This document shows, in pieces, positions 17,610 through 26,402 of a stretch of 33,445 nucleotides of DNA. Under the pieces are notes generated by a model. The model saw only the letters and a list, made by a program, of their open reading frames with translations. It ran no database searches and was not told the DNA's origin. Positions within the stretch are counted from its first letter, which is position 1; each line of letters begins with the position of its first letter. The stretch lies in NCBI GenBank assembly GCA_021740585.1, contig JAIOZM010000047.1, forward strand, positions 1-33,445, given 5' to 3'. This stretch comes from Bacteroidales bacterium (GTDB taxonomy: Bacteria > Bacteroidota > Bacteroidia > Bacteroidales > GCA-2748055). Position numbers and translations under genes: made by a program.

Positions 17610-19823
17610 ATGTCCCGAATATTTTTCGTATCCAATCTTCTCCCACTGAAAGTAAGTGTAAATGAACAAAACAGAGTGACGCTTGAGAATAGGATTGGAG
17701 GGTTTTCAAGTGGACTTACAAATTTTTACAAAGAAAACAGTTCTGCCTGGTTAGGGACCACAGGACTTTGTGATAAGAATTTGAATTCAAATCAAAAAAT
17801 TGAAGTTGAAAAGGAATTAGAGAAAAGAGATTGTTATACCCTTTGTTTGAAGAAAAAAGACAGAAGTCGGTTTTTAGACGGCTATGCGAACAAAACCATC
17901 TGGCCTGTTTTTCACTACTTTCAGGAAATTGCCACCTATAAAAATGACGACTGGAAATCGTATGTTAAAGTGAATCAGAAGTATGCTGACAGGCTTGCAG
18001 AGCTTATTCGTCCTGATGACAAAATATGGATACATGATTACCACCTGATGCTACTGCCAAAAATGTTGAGGGAGAAATTTCCGGACCTGAGTATAGGTTA
18101 TTTTCAACATATCCCATTCCCTTCTTTTGAAATATTCAGAATGATACCTCATCGGATTGAAATTTTGGAGGGACTATTAGGAGCCGATCTGATAGGGTTC
18201 CATACCTATGATTACGAAAGACATTTTTTAAGTTCTGTTAGACGTTTGTTGGGACTGGAAACGTATTTCAATCAAATCAGATATGAAAAGCGGGTACTTA
18301 AGGCCGATAATTTCCCCATGGGTATCGATTATGAAAAATACAATAACAAAGCATTAGAATTAATAAATGCAACTCCACCTGAATTAAAAGAATTTAAAAA
18401 TCAGATTGAAACGCATATCCGACGCCAGCCTGAAAATAAAATTATTTTATCCATTGACTGGCTGGATTATTCAAAAGGTTTACTTAATCGAATTTTGTCT
18501 TTTAAGATCTTTTTAAAAAACTACCCTGAGATGCATGGAAAAGTTACATTACTGTTATTTGTAACTCCACCAAATGAAAGCATTTCGGAATACAAAAAAA
18601 TAAAGTCACAACTTGATGAGCAAGTTGGAACCATAAACTCAGAATATGGCCGTATTGACTGGACCCCTATTCACTACCTTTATACAGAACTCAGTTTTGA
18701 CGAATTAGTTCAGGTTTTTTTATGTTCCGATGTGGCTTTAATTACTCCCACGAGAGATGGGATGAATCTCATTGCAAAAGAATATGTAGCCAGCAGGCCG
18801 GGTAAAATGGGTGTTTTAATTTTATCGGAATTGGCAGGAGCGGCAAAAGAGTTGGGAGAAGCACTTATTGTGAATCCGAATAGCCATGCTGAAATAGCCG
18901 ACTCAATTTACCGTGCTTTAACCATGGAAGAAGCTGAGGTGTTTGAAATGAATTCTGCCCTGCAAAAACGATTGTCGACTTATACAGAATCTAAATGGGC
19001 CAAAGATTTTATTTCCAGTCTTGAAAGTGTAAAGAAATTACAAGCATTTAACCTCACGAAAAAATTAAATATTAGTCTGAGTTCAATAATTAAAAAAGCT
19101 TATGATAAAAGTGAGAAAAGAATCATATTCCTTGATTATGATGGCACTCTACAAGGCTTTTTTAAGAACCCTCAGGACGCAAAACCAGATGAAGACCTTT
19201 ATAAAATCATAAATAAATTAGCTTCTGATCAACAAAATCATATCATTATTATTAGTGGCAGGGATAAAGAAACCCTTACCGAATGGTTTAGAGGCATTGA
19301 TCACCTTAACTTTATAGCCGAACATGGCGTTTGGTATCGTGAAGATAATGACGAATGGCAAATGATGGATGCCATCGACAAGGAATGGATGAAAATAATA
19401 AGACCTACATTGGAATTTTATGTTGACAGAACCCCTCGTAGTTTTATAGAAACTAAAAATTACTCACTGGTATGGCATTACCGAAAAGCGGATCCGGATT
19501 TAGGCCTGCAGCGATCACTTGAATTGAAAGACGAACTCCAAAGTCTTGTTACGAATCTCAATCTCGAAATTATGGATGGAGACAATGTAATTGAAATAAA
19601 GAACGCCGGAATAAATAAAGGACGGGCTTCATTATCGAGAATGGGAAACCAGGAATTCGATTTTATACTCGCCATTGGTGATGACTGGACTGATGAGTTT
19701 ACTTTTAATGCTATGCCGGAAAAAGCATACACCATTAAGGTTGGAAATAAGCCAACCAGAGCCAATTATTATGTTGAGAATTTTAACAATGTGAGGGAGT
19801 TTTTGTTAACACTTATTGAATAG
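17610..19823 (+). CDS. Bifunctional trehalose-6-phosphate synthase/phosphatase fusion with altered synthase site
   Basis: This 737-aa protein has a GT20 synthase domain (residues 1 to about 475) fused to a HAD trehalose-phosphate phosphatase (about 500-737). The phosphatase looks intact: DYDGTL (Asp509, Asp511), IIIISGRDKE, AEHGVWYR, NKGRAS and GDDWTDE (690-696). The synthase keeps IWIHDYHLMLLP (Asp143), LDYSKG (Lys289), WPVFHY and RDGMNLIAKEYVA. Compared from memory with E. coli OtsA, three phosphate-binding arginines are changed. The N-terminal SNR is SNL (Leu10), ERLDYSKG is DWLDYSKG (Trp284), and the TSR before the G6P site is PPN (Asn322). The synthase may therefore have different substrates, low activity or a regulatory role. 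No signal peptide is present. It is transcribed divergently from the mutase-GH65 fusion. The family name is secure; UDP-glucose plus G6P chemistry is in doubt. Confidence 0.88.
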   Translation: MSRIFFVSNLLPLKVSVNEQNRVTLENRIGGFSSGLTNFYKENSSAWLGTTGLCDKNLNSNQKIEVEKELEKRDCYTLCLKKKDRSRFLDGYANKTIWPVFHYFQEIATYKNDDWKSYVKVNQKYADRLAELIRPDDKIWIHDYHLMLLPKMLREKFPDLSIGYFQHIPFPSFEIFRMIPHRIEILEGLLGADLIGFHTYDYERHFLSSVRRLLGLETYFNQIRYEKRVLKADNFPMGIDYEKYNNKALELINATPPELKEFKNQIETHIRRQPENKIILSIDWLDYSKGLLNRILSFKIFLKNYPEMHGKVTLLLFVTPPNESISEYKKIKSQLDEQVGTINSEYGRIDWTPIHYLYTELSFDELVQVFLCSDVALITPTRDGMNLIAKEYVASRPGKMGVLILSELAGAAKELGEALIVNPNSHAEIADSIYRALTMEEAEVFEMNSALQKRLSTYTESKWAKDFISSLESVKKLQAFNLTKKLNISLSSIIKKAYDKSEKRIIFLDYDGTLQGFFKNPQDAKPDEDLYKIINKLASDQQNHIIIISGRDKETLTEWFRGIDHLNFIAEHGVWYREDNDEWQMMDAIDKEWMKIIRPTLEFYVDRTPRSFIETKNYSLVWHYRKADPDLGLQRSLELKDELQSLVTNLNLEIMDGDNVIEIKNAGINKGRASLSRMGNQEFDFILAIGDDWTDEFTFNAMPEKAYTIKVGNKPTRANYYVENFNNVREFLLTLIE

Positions 19824-19882
19824 TGAGAGTTTTACCCTTAATGGGTATCTTACTTCTTAATATCAATCTTATAAAAAAAGTG

Positions 19883-20689
19883 ATGTTAACCAATTCAATC
19901 TATAAATGTCTTTTGATTTCCGTATTGGTTTTTATTTTTTCTTTTTCCTGGTCACAGGAATTAATCACCGACCGACCCGATCAAACCGAATCATCTGCTA
20001 CAGTGCCTAAGGGCAGCCTTCAATGGGAAAGCGGATTTTGGATTGAAAAGGATGCTAAGTCATTAATTTATAATGATTTCCAGATTAATTCGATGGGTAT
20101 TAACAGTTCACTGTTAAGATATGGAATCCTTAATAATATAGAGCTTAGATTAGGCGGGAATATTGTAAATACTCATTTGCTTTTCAACCGGATGGGGCTT
20201 CTGGAAACCGTTTCTCAAACTACCGATCTTGAACCGATTTATACAGGAATAAAGTTTTACATTCTTGAAGAATCCGGTTTTATACCTGAATTAGCCATTA
20301 TGGGCCACGTCGGAATCCCAAAGCTTTCTACTCTGGATAATGCAGATTTTGCGTCTGATCTTACTCTCGCAGGTTCTTATTCTATATCAGAATCCATAGG
20401 ATTCGGATTTAATATTGGCAGTCACTGGTCGGGAAATGGAATTAATTATCAGGATTGGTTTTATTCAGCTGTAATTGGAATCGGTCATGGAGAAAAATTA
20501 AGCAGCTTTTGGGAAATATATTCCTGGGACTTTGAACTTTTAGGATCTAAAGACCTGAGAGTGGATGCAGGAATTACTTATTTATTGAGATCGAATTTTC
20601 AACTTGATTTTTCAGGCGGGCTTGGATTAAGTGAGTATAATCCCGATTATTTTGTAAGCTGTGGATTCAGCTGGAGGATTCCCCGGTAA
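19883..20689 (+). CDS. Outer-membrane transporter-like beta-barrel (phenol MetA-type family)
   Basis: I chose the ATG at 19883 (268 aa), because it places a clean signal peptide ending in FSWSQ at the start. An earlier GTG at 19823 overlaps the TPS-TPP stop and would put about 20 hydrophobic residues ahead of the signal. The mature protein opens with ELITDRPDQTESSATVPKGSLQ, typical of Bacteroidota proteins annotated simply as transporter and related to PF13557. Alternating amphipathic strands (for example IELRLGGNIV and FGFNIGSHWSG) suggest a beta-barrel. No substrate is known. It lies 59 bp after TPS-TPP on the same strand and may share its transcript, without implying a shared job. Its last 23 bp overlap the convergent methyltransferase gene. 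Confidence 0.75.
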   Translation: MLTNSIYKCLLISVLVFIFSFSWSQELITDRPDQTESSATVPKGSLQWESGFWIEKDAKSLIYNDFQINSMGINSSLLRYGILNNIELRLGGNIVNTHLLFNRMGLLETVSQTTDLEPIYTGIKFYILEESGFIPELAIMGHVGIPKLSTLDNADFASDLTLAGSYSISESIGFGFNIGSHWSGNGINYQDWFYSAVIGIGHGEKLSSFWEIYSWDFELLGSKDLRVDAGITYLLRSNFQLDFSGGLGLSEYNPDYFVSCGFSWRIPR

Positions 20690-21290
20690 TAACTCCTTTT
20701 TTTTCGGCAACAAACTGAATAACCCATGCCTTACCATTGTGAAGATTACCTTCTGAGATTTCTATTTGTTTTTCTTCTGCCAGTATGATATTAAATTCTT
20801 TAAAATCTTCTAAAATTTCATCAAGAGAATAAAGTAAATCCAGATTTTTGGGACCGCCGGAATTCATTCCTAATTGCTTTTTTGAAAATAGCTCGGCAAT
20901 AATTCTTCCTCCGGGCTGAAGGCAATTCTTAATTTTCAGATGAAATTCCTTTCTTATTTCCTGTGGCAAATGCAAATAAATTAGTCCAACAGCGTCATAA
21001 TAATCATCAGGAGTAACAAAATCTTCTACTGAGCAAATCTGATATTCTATCGACAAACCATGCGAACGTGCCAGATTAACTGCCTTCCCCGCTCCTACTT
21101 CACTTTCATCAAAACCATGAACATAGTATCCTTTCTGTGCCGCGTAAAGGGCATTCCTTCCTTCCCCTTCACCCGGTAATAAAATTCTGCATTTGGGTTT
21201 AGGCAATAGATATTCCTTGAAGAATGAATTCGCTTCTTCTCCATAGACATATTCGTCCACATCATATCGGCTATCCCACATCTCCTTCAT
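20667..21290 (-). CDS. Class I SAM-dependent methyltransferase (TehB-like)
   Basis: This is a 207-aa cytoplasmic protein. Motif I is ILLPGEGEGRNALYAA (residues 36-51), the Gly-rich SAM-binding loop in the form seen in TehB and thiopurine-like methyltransferases. An acidic strand end follows in VHGFDESEVG. YDAVGLIYLHLP is the post-I/motif II region and LQPGGRIIAELF is the usual PGG turn. The substrate is unknown; related proteins methylate small oxyanions or thiols. It starts at ATG 21290, 185 bp from the divergent purL. The 3' end overlaps the end of the transporter-like gene by 23 bp, tail to tail. No promoter with an exact TAnnTTTG box was found upstream. Confidence 0.82.
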   Translation of the reverse strand: MKEMWDSRYDVDEYVYGEEANSFFKEYLLPKPKCRILLPGEGEGRNALYAAQKGYYVHGFDESEVGAGKAVNLARSHGLSIEYQICSVEDFVTPDDYYDAVGLIYLHLPQEIRKEFHLKIKNCLQPGGRIIAELFSKKQLGMNSGGPKNLDLLYSLDEILEDFKEFNIILAEEKQIEISEGNLHNGKAWVIQFVAEKKGVITGESSS

Positions 21291-21435
21291 TTAAAGTTCC
21301 TTAATATTTAATTTAATTATTATTCTGAAACAAAATATTCGATTACAATAATACTTCATGAATTATTAATTGCAAAGAAAATAAAATTTTAATGCATTTG
21401 GGCTAAATGGAATGCAGCTTTTTAAGTCGATTAAC

Positions 21436-21443
21436 TATCTTTG
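21436..21443 (+). promoter_or_regulatory. Candidate -7 box for purL
   Basis: TATCTTTG matches TAnnTTTG exactly, 32 nt before the purL ATG. No clear -33 TTTG is at the expected distance. I see no purine riboswitch or PurR-like operator in the 185-bp gap. Confidence 0.45.
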
Positions 21444-21475
21444 CGAAAGTAAAATAATTACCTAATATTGTTCAT

Positions 21476-24400
21476 ATGACCTTCTTTTTCGAAGTTACTG
21501 AAAATCATTTTATTGCGATTGATTCAAATATTTCTCTCAGTAATAGTACCATAGAAAAATTGTCCTGGCTTTTTAATTCTGCCAAATATGTTCCTTCTGA
21601 AAAAATTGAAGGTAGGTTCACTGGCCCGCGTAAGGAAATGATTACCCCCTGGAGTACGAATGCCGTGGAAATTACTCAAAACATGGGTATTGAGGGTATT
21701 GTGCGTATGGAAGAATATTTCAGACTTCAAAGTGAAAATGATGAATTCGATCCCATGCTCCAGGCTTTATACAAAAATCTGGATCAGGAAATTTTTGTCA
21801 TTAACAGATTGCCCGAACCTGTTTTAGAAATTGATAACATCGCAAAATACAATGAGCAGGAAGGTCTTGCTTTAAATGAGGCAGAAATAGACTACCTCAA
21901 TAATCTTTCAATTCGTCTTAACAGAAAACTGACCGATAGCGAAGTATTTGGATTTTCTCAGGTAAATTCAGAACACTGCCGTCATAAAATTTTTAATGGA
22001 TTATTTATTATTGATGGTGTTGAAAAGGAATCCAGTCTTTTTCAGTTAATTAAGAAAACGACTAAAACAAATCCAAATAAAGTGGTTTCGGCTTACAAAG
22101 ACAATTGCTCTTTTGTTCAGGGTCCGAAGGTTCAGCAATTTGCCCCGCTGAGACATGATATTGCCGACTATTTTGAAACCAAAGAAGTTGAAACCGTGCT
22201 TTCGTTGAAGGCTGAAACTCATAATTTCCCAACTACAGTTGAACCTTTTAATGGCGCTGCCACGGGAACCGGTGGAGAAATCAGGGATAGAATTGCCGGA
22301 GGAAAGGGAGCTGTTCCTTCTGTTGGGACGGCAGTCTATATGACTTCCTATCCGCGTAGCGAAGGACCCCGTGCCTGGGAGAAAAATATTGCTGAGAGAA
22401 AATGGTTGTACCAGACTCCTGAGGAAATTCTTATAAAAGCTTCCAATGGCGCCAGTGATTTTGGAAATAAGTTCGGACAAGCATTGATATGCGGCAGTTT
22501 ATTCACCTTTGAACATCAGGAAAATTCAAAGAAGTTTGCCTACGATAAAGTAATAATGCAGGCCGGTGGTATTGGTTACGGTCGAAAGCAGGATAGTCAG
22601 AAAGACATACCCGAAAAAGGAGATGTGGTTGTACTTCTCGGTGGCGACAATTACCGCATTGGCATGGGTGGAGGTGCTGTATCGTCGGTAGCCACTGGTG
22701 AATACGCCAACAAAATTGAGCTGAATGCCGTACAGAGAGCCAATCCTGAAATGCAAAAAAGGGTTTTCAATGCCATCCGTGCACTTACTGAATCGGGGCA
22801 TAATTCCATCATTTCCATTCACGATCACGGTGCCGGTGGTCATTTGAATTGCCTTTCGGAATTGGTGGAAGCAACCGGAGGACGGATTAATATGGACTCC
22901 TTACCCATTGGTGATCAGACCCTTTCTGCAAAAGAAATTGTTGGAAATGAATCGCAGGAAAGAATGGGACTGGTAATGTCAAAAAAGTATGTGGAGGAAT
23001 TCAGGAAAATAGCTGAAAGAGAGCGGGCTCCAATTTATATTATCGGAGAGGTAACCGGCGATCACCGTTTTAGTTTTAAATCTGAGAAGACAGGCGAAAA
23101 ACCAATTGATCTTGAACTTGCCGATATGTTTGGGAGTCCGCCACTTACCATACTGAAAGACGAAACATTAATTACAAAATACAAAGAACCGGAATACGAA
23201 ATCTCAAAGTTTGAAACATACTTATCACAGGTGCTCCAATTAGAGGCTGTGGCTTCCAAAGACTGGCTGACTAACAAAGTAGACCGATCGGTTAGCGGAC
23301 GAATTGCAAAGCAACAATGTGCCGGCGAACTGCAGCTGCCCTTAAATAATCTGGGTGTAATGACACTTGATTATCTTGGGATAAAAGGTTACGCCACTTC
23401 CATCGGTCATGCTCCGGCTGCCGCTTTAATCGATCCGGCAGCAGGATCGGTACTTGCCATATCAGAAGCTTTGACAAATATTATATGGGCGCCACTGGCC
23501 GACAAGATCAAATCAGTTTCCTTGTCAGCCAACTGGATGTGGCCGTGCAAGAATCCCGGCGAAGATGCCCGCCTGTATAAAGCGGCACAGGCAGCCAGTG
23601 ATTTTGCTATTGCTTTGGGAATAAATATCCCTACCGGTAAAGACTCCTTGTCTATGACTCAGAAATATGCCGATGAAGTGGTTTACTCACCGGGAACAGT
23701 AATTATCTCTGCAGCTGCTGAAGTTACCGATGTCAGAAAAGTGGTAGAACCCGTTCTGAAATTGAAGGAAGATTCTTTAATTATTTATATCGACTTCTCC
23801 GAAATGCCGCATTCTATAGGCGGCAGTAGTTTTGCACAAACATTGAACAGGCTGGGTACAAGCTCCCCCTCAGTTAAAGATCCTAAATACTTTGTGAAAG
23901 CATTTAATGCGGTTCAGGATTTAATAACAAATGAGAAAATTCTTGCCGGACATGATATTTCTTCCGGTGGAATTATTACCTGCCTGCTGGAAATGTGTTT
24001 TCCGGTCAAAAATGCCGGCATGAATATCGATATATCCAATCTGGACATGGAAGATCCGGTTAAATTTCTTTTCGCTGAGAATCCGGGTATCATAATTCAG
24101 GTTGAAAATGAATCGTGTCTTAAAAGTCTGAAACAAGAAGCCATTGCATATATGGTTCTTGGAAAGGTGAAAAAATCAGGAGAGATTGAATTGAAAACTT
24201 CCTGGACAAAAACCCTTCTTTCCATTTCTGAACTAAGAAAAACCTGGTTTAAATCATCGTATTTACTCGACAGAAAACAAAGCGGAGCCGAAAAAGCTCT
24301 GGAACGTTACCAAAACTTAGGCGAACAGCCTCTTAGCTATGATTTTGGAGGATTTACCGGAAGCTATGAATCCTATAAGATTAATCCCTTCCGAAAAGAG

Positions 24401-25165
24401 AAAACCGGTGTTAAAGTTGCCATTATCAGAGAAAAGGGTGTTAACGGCGATCGTGAAATGGCATACGCATTACATCTATCGGGAATGGATGTTAAAGACG
24501 TTCACATGACCGACCTTATTTCGGGAAGAGAAGATCTGAGCGATGTGAATATGATAGTTTTTGTGGGAGGTTTTTCCAATTCAGATGTTCTGGGCTCCGC
24601 CAAAGGTTGGGCAGGAGCTTTTAAATACAACGAAAAAGCCAGAATAGCTCTCGAAAATTTCTACAAAAGGGAAGATACGCTAAGTCTGGGGGTTTGCAAT
24701 GGTTGTCAGTTAATGGTTGAACTGGAACTGATAGATCCAAATAAAGGAAATACAAGTCAAATGCTTCATAATGAATCAGGTAAATTTGAATCCTCATTTC
24801 TGAATGTTGACATCAGGGAGAATGACTCCGTAATGTTAAAAAGTCTTTCAGGAAAGAAATTAGGCATTTGGGTAGCTCATGGAGAAGGAAAATTCCATTT
24901 GCCGGAAGATGAAAATCAATATAACATTCCAATGAAATACAGCTTCGACAGCTATCCGGGGAATCCAAATGGATCTGACTATTCAGCAGCTGCGATCTGT
25001 TCTTCAGACGGCAGGCATCTGGCCATGATGCCCCATCTCGAAAGAGCCTTTATGCCCTATCAATGTGCACACTATCCCGAGAGTCGAAAGGATGACGATG
25101 TAACACCATGGATTGAAGCATTTGTTAATGCGAGAGAATGGATAAAGGCAAAAATCAATTCCTGA
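21476..25165 (+). CDS. purL: Phosphoribosylformylglycinamidine synthase, single-chain (PurL)
   Basis: This 1229-aa protein is the long single-chain type, which catalyses the fourth step of purine synthesis: FGAR plus glutamine plus ATP to FGAM. The N-terminal domain is followed by two AIR-synthase-like halves. Landmarks are SQVNSEHCRHKIFNG, LKAETHNFPTTVEPFNGAATGTGGE (split here by eye, with Glu-Thr-His-Asn as the core), ISIHDHGAGG, NESQERMG and IPTGKDSLSM. The C-terminal class-I glutaminase (about residue 975 onward) has GVCNGCQ with Cys1074 as nucleophile. His1187 and Glu1189 in PHLER complete the triad. The domains are collinear and no frame damage is visible. It appears monocistronic: the next gene is 149 bp away and has its own promoter-like box. 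This is a core gene, unrelated in function to the glycan genes nearby. Confidence 0.98.
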   Translation: MTFFFEVTENHFIAIDSNISLSNSTIEKLSWLFNSAKYVPSEKIEGRFTGPRKEMITPWSTNAVEITQNMGIEGIVRMEEYFRLQSENDEFDPMLQALYKNLDQEIFVINRLPEPVLEIDNIAKYNEQEGLALNEAEIDYLNNLSIRLNRKLTDSEVFGFSQVNSEHCRHKIFNGLFIIDGVEKESSLFQLIKKTTKTNPNKVVSAYKDNCSFVQGPKVQQFAPLRHDIADYFETKEVETVLSLKAETHNFPTTVEPFNGAATGTGGEIRDRIAGGKGAVPSVGTAVYMTSYPRSEGPRAWEKNIAERKWLYQTPEEILIKASNGASDFGNKFGQALICGSLFTFEHQENSKKFAYDKVIMQAGGIGYGRKQDSQKDIPEKGDVVVLLGGDNYRIGMGGGAVSSVATGEYANKIELNAVQRANPEMQKRVFNAIRALTESGHNSIISIHDHGAGGHLNCLSELVEATGGRINMDSLPIGDQTLSAKEIVGNESQERMGLVMSKKYVEEFRKIAERERAPIYIIGEVTGDHRFSFKSEKTGEKPIDLELADMFGSPPLTILKDETLITKYKEPEYEISKFETYLSQVLQLEAVASKDWLTNKVDRSVSGRIAKQQCAGELQLPLNNLGVMTLDYLGIKGYATSIGHAPAAALIDPAAGSVLAISEALTNIIWAPLADKIKSVSLSANWMWPCKNPGEDARLYKAAQAASDFAIALGINIPTGKDSLSMTQKYADEVVYSPGTVIISAAAEVTDVRKVVEPVLKLKEDSLIIYIDFSEMPHSIGGSSFAQTLNRLGTSSPSVKDPKYFVKAFNAVQDLITNEKILAGHDISSGGIITCLLEMCFPVKNAGMNIDISNLDMEDPVKFLFAENPGIIIQVENESCLKSLKQEAIAYMVLGKVKKSGEIELKTSWTKTLLSISELRKTWFKSSYLLDRKQSGAEKALERYQNLGEQPLSYDFGGFTGSYESYKINPFRKEKTGVKVAIIREKGVNGDREMAYALHLSGMDVKDVHMTDLISGREDLSDVNMIVFVGGFSNSDVLGSAKGWAGAFKYNEKARIALENFYKREDTLSLGVCNGCQLMVELELIDPNKGNTSQMLHNESGKFESSFLNVDIRENDSVMLKSLSGKKLGIWVAHGEGKFHLPEDENQYNIPMKYSFDSYPGNPNGSDYSAAAICSSDGRHLAMMPHLERAFMPYQCAHYPESRKDDDVTPWIEAFVNAREWIKAKINS

Positions 25166-25272
25166 TAATAAAGCCATCTATTATGCAACATTATTAGCGC
25201 TCAAAGCGTATGAAATTGTGTTCCTTAATGCAACTTATTCCTCTTTTAATTACGTCTTCTAAATACTAATAT

Positions 25273-25280
25273 TATATTTG
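25273..25280 (+). promoter_or_regulatory. Candidate -7 box for the lipoprotein-DUF2490-CotH operon
   Basis: TATATTTG matches TAnnTTTG exactly and lies 34 nt before the ATG at 25315. No convincing -33 element is visible. It would drive the four-gene run ending at 31107. Confidence 0.45.
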
Positions 25281-25314
25281 CCTTTCAAAAATTAACAATC
25301 AAAATACTATCGAA

Positions 25315-25716
25315 ATGAAAATTCGTCTTGGATCAATGCTTTTAGTTCTTTTTGTGGCCATACTCAGCTCTTGTGAAAAACCTGAAGGTGAAGGCGGAAC
25401 TTCAACAATTATGGGTCAGGTAAAAGTTAAAAATTACAATACAGATTTTACAATTAAAATTGCAGAGTATTATTCTCCTGATATTGATGTATTTATAATA
25501 TATGGTGAAGACAGCATTTATTCCGACGATTTTAAAACCGGTTTGAATGGTTGGTATCGTTTTGAATTTTTGACCAAAGGCACCTATACGATATATACGT
25601 ATTCAAAAGACTCAACCCGCCGGGATCCGTCAAATATGATTCCTGTTTCTACCATAGTGAAAATTGGTGAGGACAATGAAGTATATATTGCAGATGAATT
25701 GGTAATATTTGACTAA
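25315..25716 (+). CDS. Small lipoprotein with a predicted beta-sandwich fold, unknown function
   Basis: This 133-aa protein has a lipoprotein signal with Cys20 in ILSSC, then a Glu/Gly-rich linker (EKPEGEGGTS). A single beta-rich domain follows, with STIMGQVKVKNYN at the front and GLNGWYRFEFLTKGTYTIYTY in the middle. That layout (a first strand of the type xGxV and a G-x-Y-x-F turn) resembles carboxypeptidase-regulatory or Cna-B-like sandwich domains. I do not recognise a named family. The stop TAA overlaps the ATG of the next gene by one base, so it is translationally coupled to the DUF2490 barrel. It is probably an outer-membrane partner of the exported proteins that follow. Confidence 0.8.
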   Translation: MKIRLGSMLLVLFVAILSSCEKPEGEGGTSTIMGQVKVKNYNTDFTIKIAEYYSPDIDVFIIYGEDSIYSDDFKTGLNGWYRFEFLTKGTYTIYTYSKDSTRRDPSNMIPVSTIVKIGEDNEVYIADELVIFD

Positions 25717-26402
25717 TGTATAAAGTGAAAATAACAACATTTTTTCTGGTTCTGGCAGTAACGATCTTTTCAAGCAGAAGTTTGTATGCCCAGCAGGAAG
25801 ATTTTAACTTATGGACTGGTATTGAGATTGAAAAAGAAGTTGTAAATAATCTTAATATTGGGCTTGAATTAAACAACCGTTTGCAAAACAATCTTAGTCA
25901 AAGGGATGAAACTTTTGTTGATTTAGGACTGAAATACGATATTAAAGATCTGAGTCTCTTCGTTAATTACCGTTTGAGTAATACATTTGATAAGGATACA
26001 AAATATGGTTTTTACAACCGGTTTACCGCCGGAGCAGGTTATAAATTTAAACTCGCCCGATTTACAACCGACCTGAGGTTGAAATATCAGCAACAATATG
26101 ACGAGTGGCAAAGTTCTGAAAATGGACTCATCCCTGAAAATTATTTAAGATCAAGGATTAAACTCAAATACAATATTATGGGTTTGCCTCTTGAACCCTA
26201 TACGAGTTTTGAGACTTTTCAAGGACTGAATAATACGAATATGTGGTTTTTGGAGAAGCAAAGACTTTCATTTGGCATGAAGTATGATATAAATAAAAGG
26301 AACAGCTTAGACTTTGTTCTTCACAGACAAACAGAGATAAACCAAAGCTTTCCTTCAAAGAAAACTATTTTTAGTATTTCTTATGGATTGGAGTTAAAAT
26401 GA
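25716..26402 (+). CDS. DUF2490-family outer-membrane beta-barrel protein
   Basis: This 228-aa protein has a signal peptide ending at SLYAQ. The mature part starts QEDFNLWTGIEIEKEV, typical of DUF2490. A run of amphipathic strands follows: LNIGLELNNRLQNN, LSLFVNYRLSNTF, NRFTAGAGYKFKL, FTTDLRLKYQQQYDEW and LSFGMKYDINKRN. It ends with a short aromatic/charged strand. The function of DUF2490 is not established; the strand pattern indicates an 8-12 strand barrel. It overlaps the preceding lipoprotein gene by one base and the following CotH gene by four (ATGA), so the three proteins are made together and probably work together at the outer membrane. Confidence 0.85.
   Translation: MYKVKITTFFLVLAVTIFSSRSLYAQQEDFNLWTGIEIEKEVVNNLNIGLELNNRLQNNLSQRDETFVDLGLKYDIKDLSLFVNYRLSNTFDKDTKYGFYNRFTAGAGYKFKLARFTTDLRLKYQQQYDEWQSSENGLIPENYLRSRIKLKYNIMGLPLEPYTSFETFQGLNNTNMWFLEKQRLSFGMKYDINKRNSLDFVLHRQTEINQSFPSKKTIFSISYGLELK

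Noticed and set aside
19823..19882. GTG start of the transporter-like protein overlapping the TPS-TPP stop
   Set aside because: It would bury the signal peptide behind 20 residues. The ATG at 19883 gives a normal signal sequence. An intermediate ATG at 19841 is also less good.
25195..25210. AGCGCTCAAAGCG hairpin after purL as a terminator
   Set aside because: The stem is only four pairs and no T-run follows.
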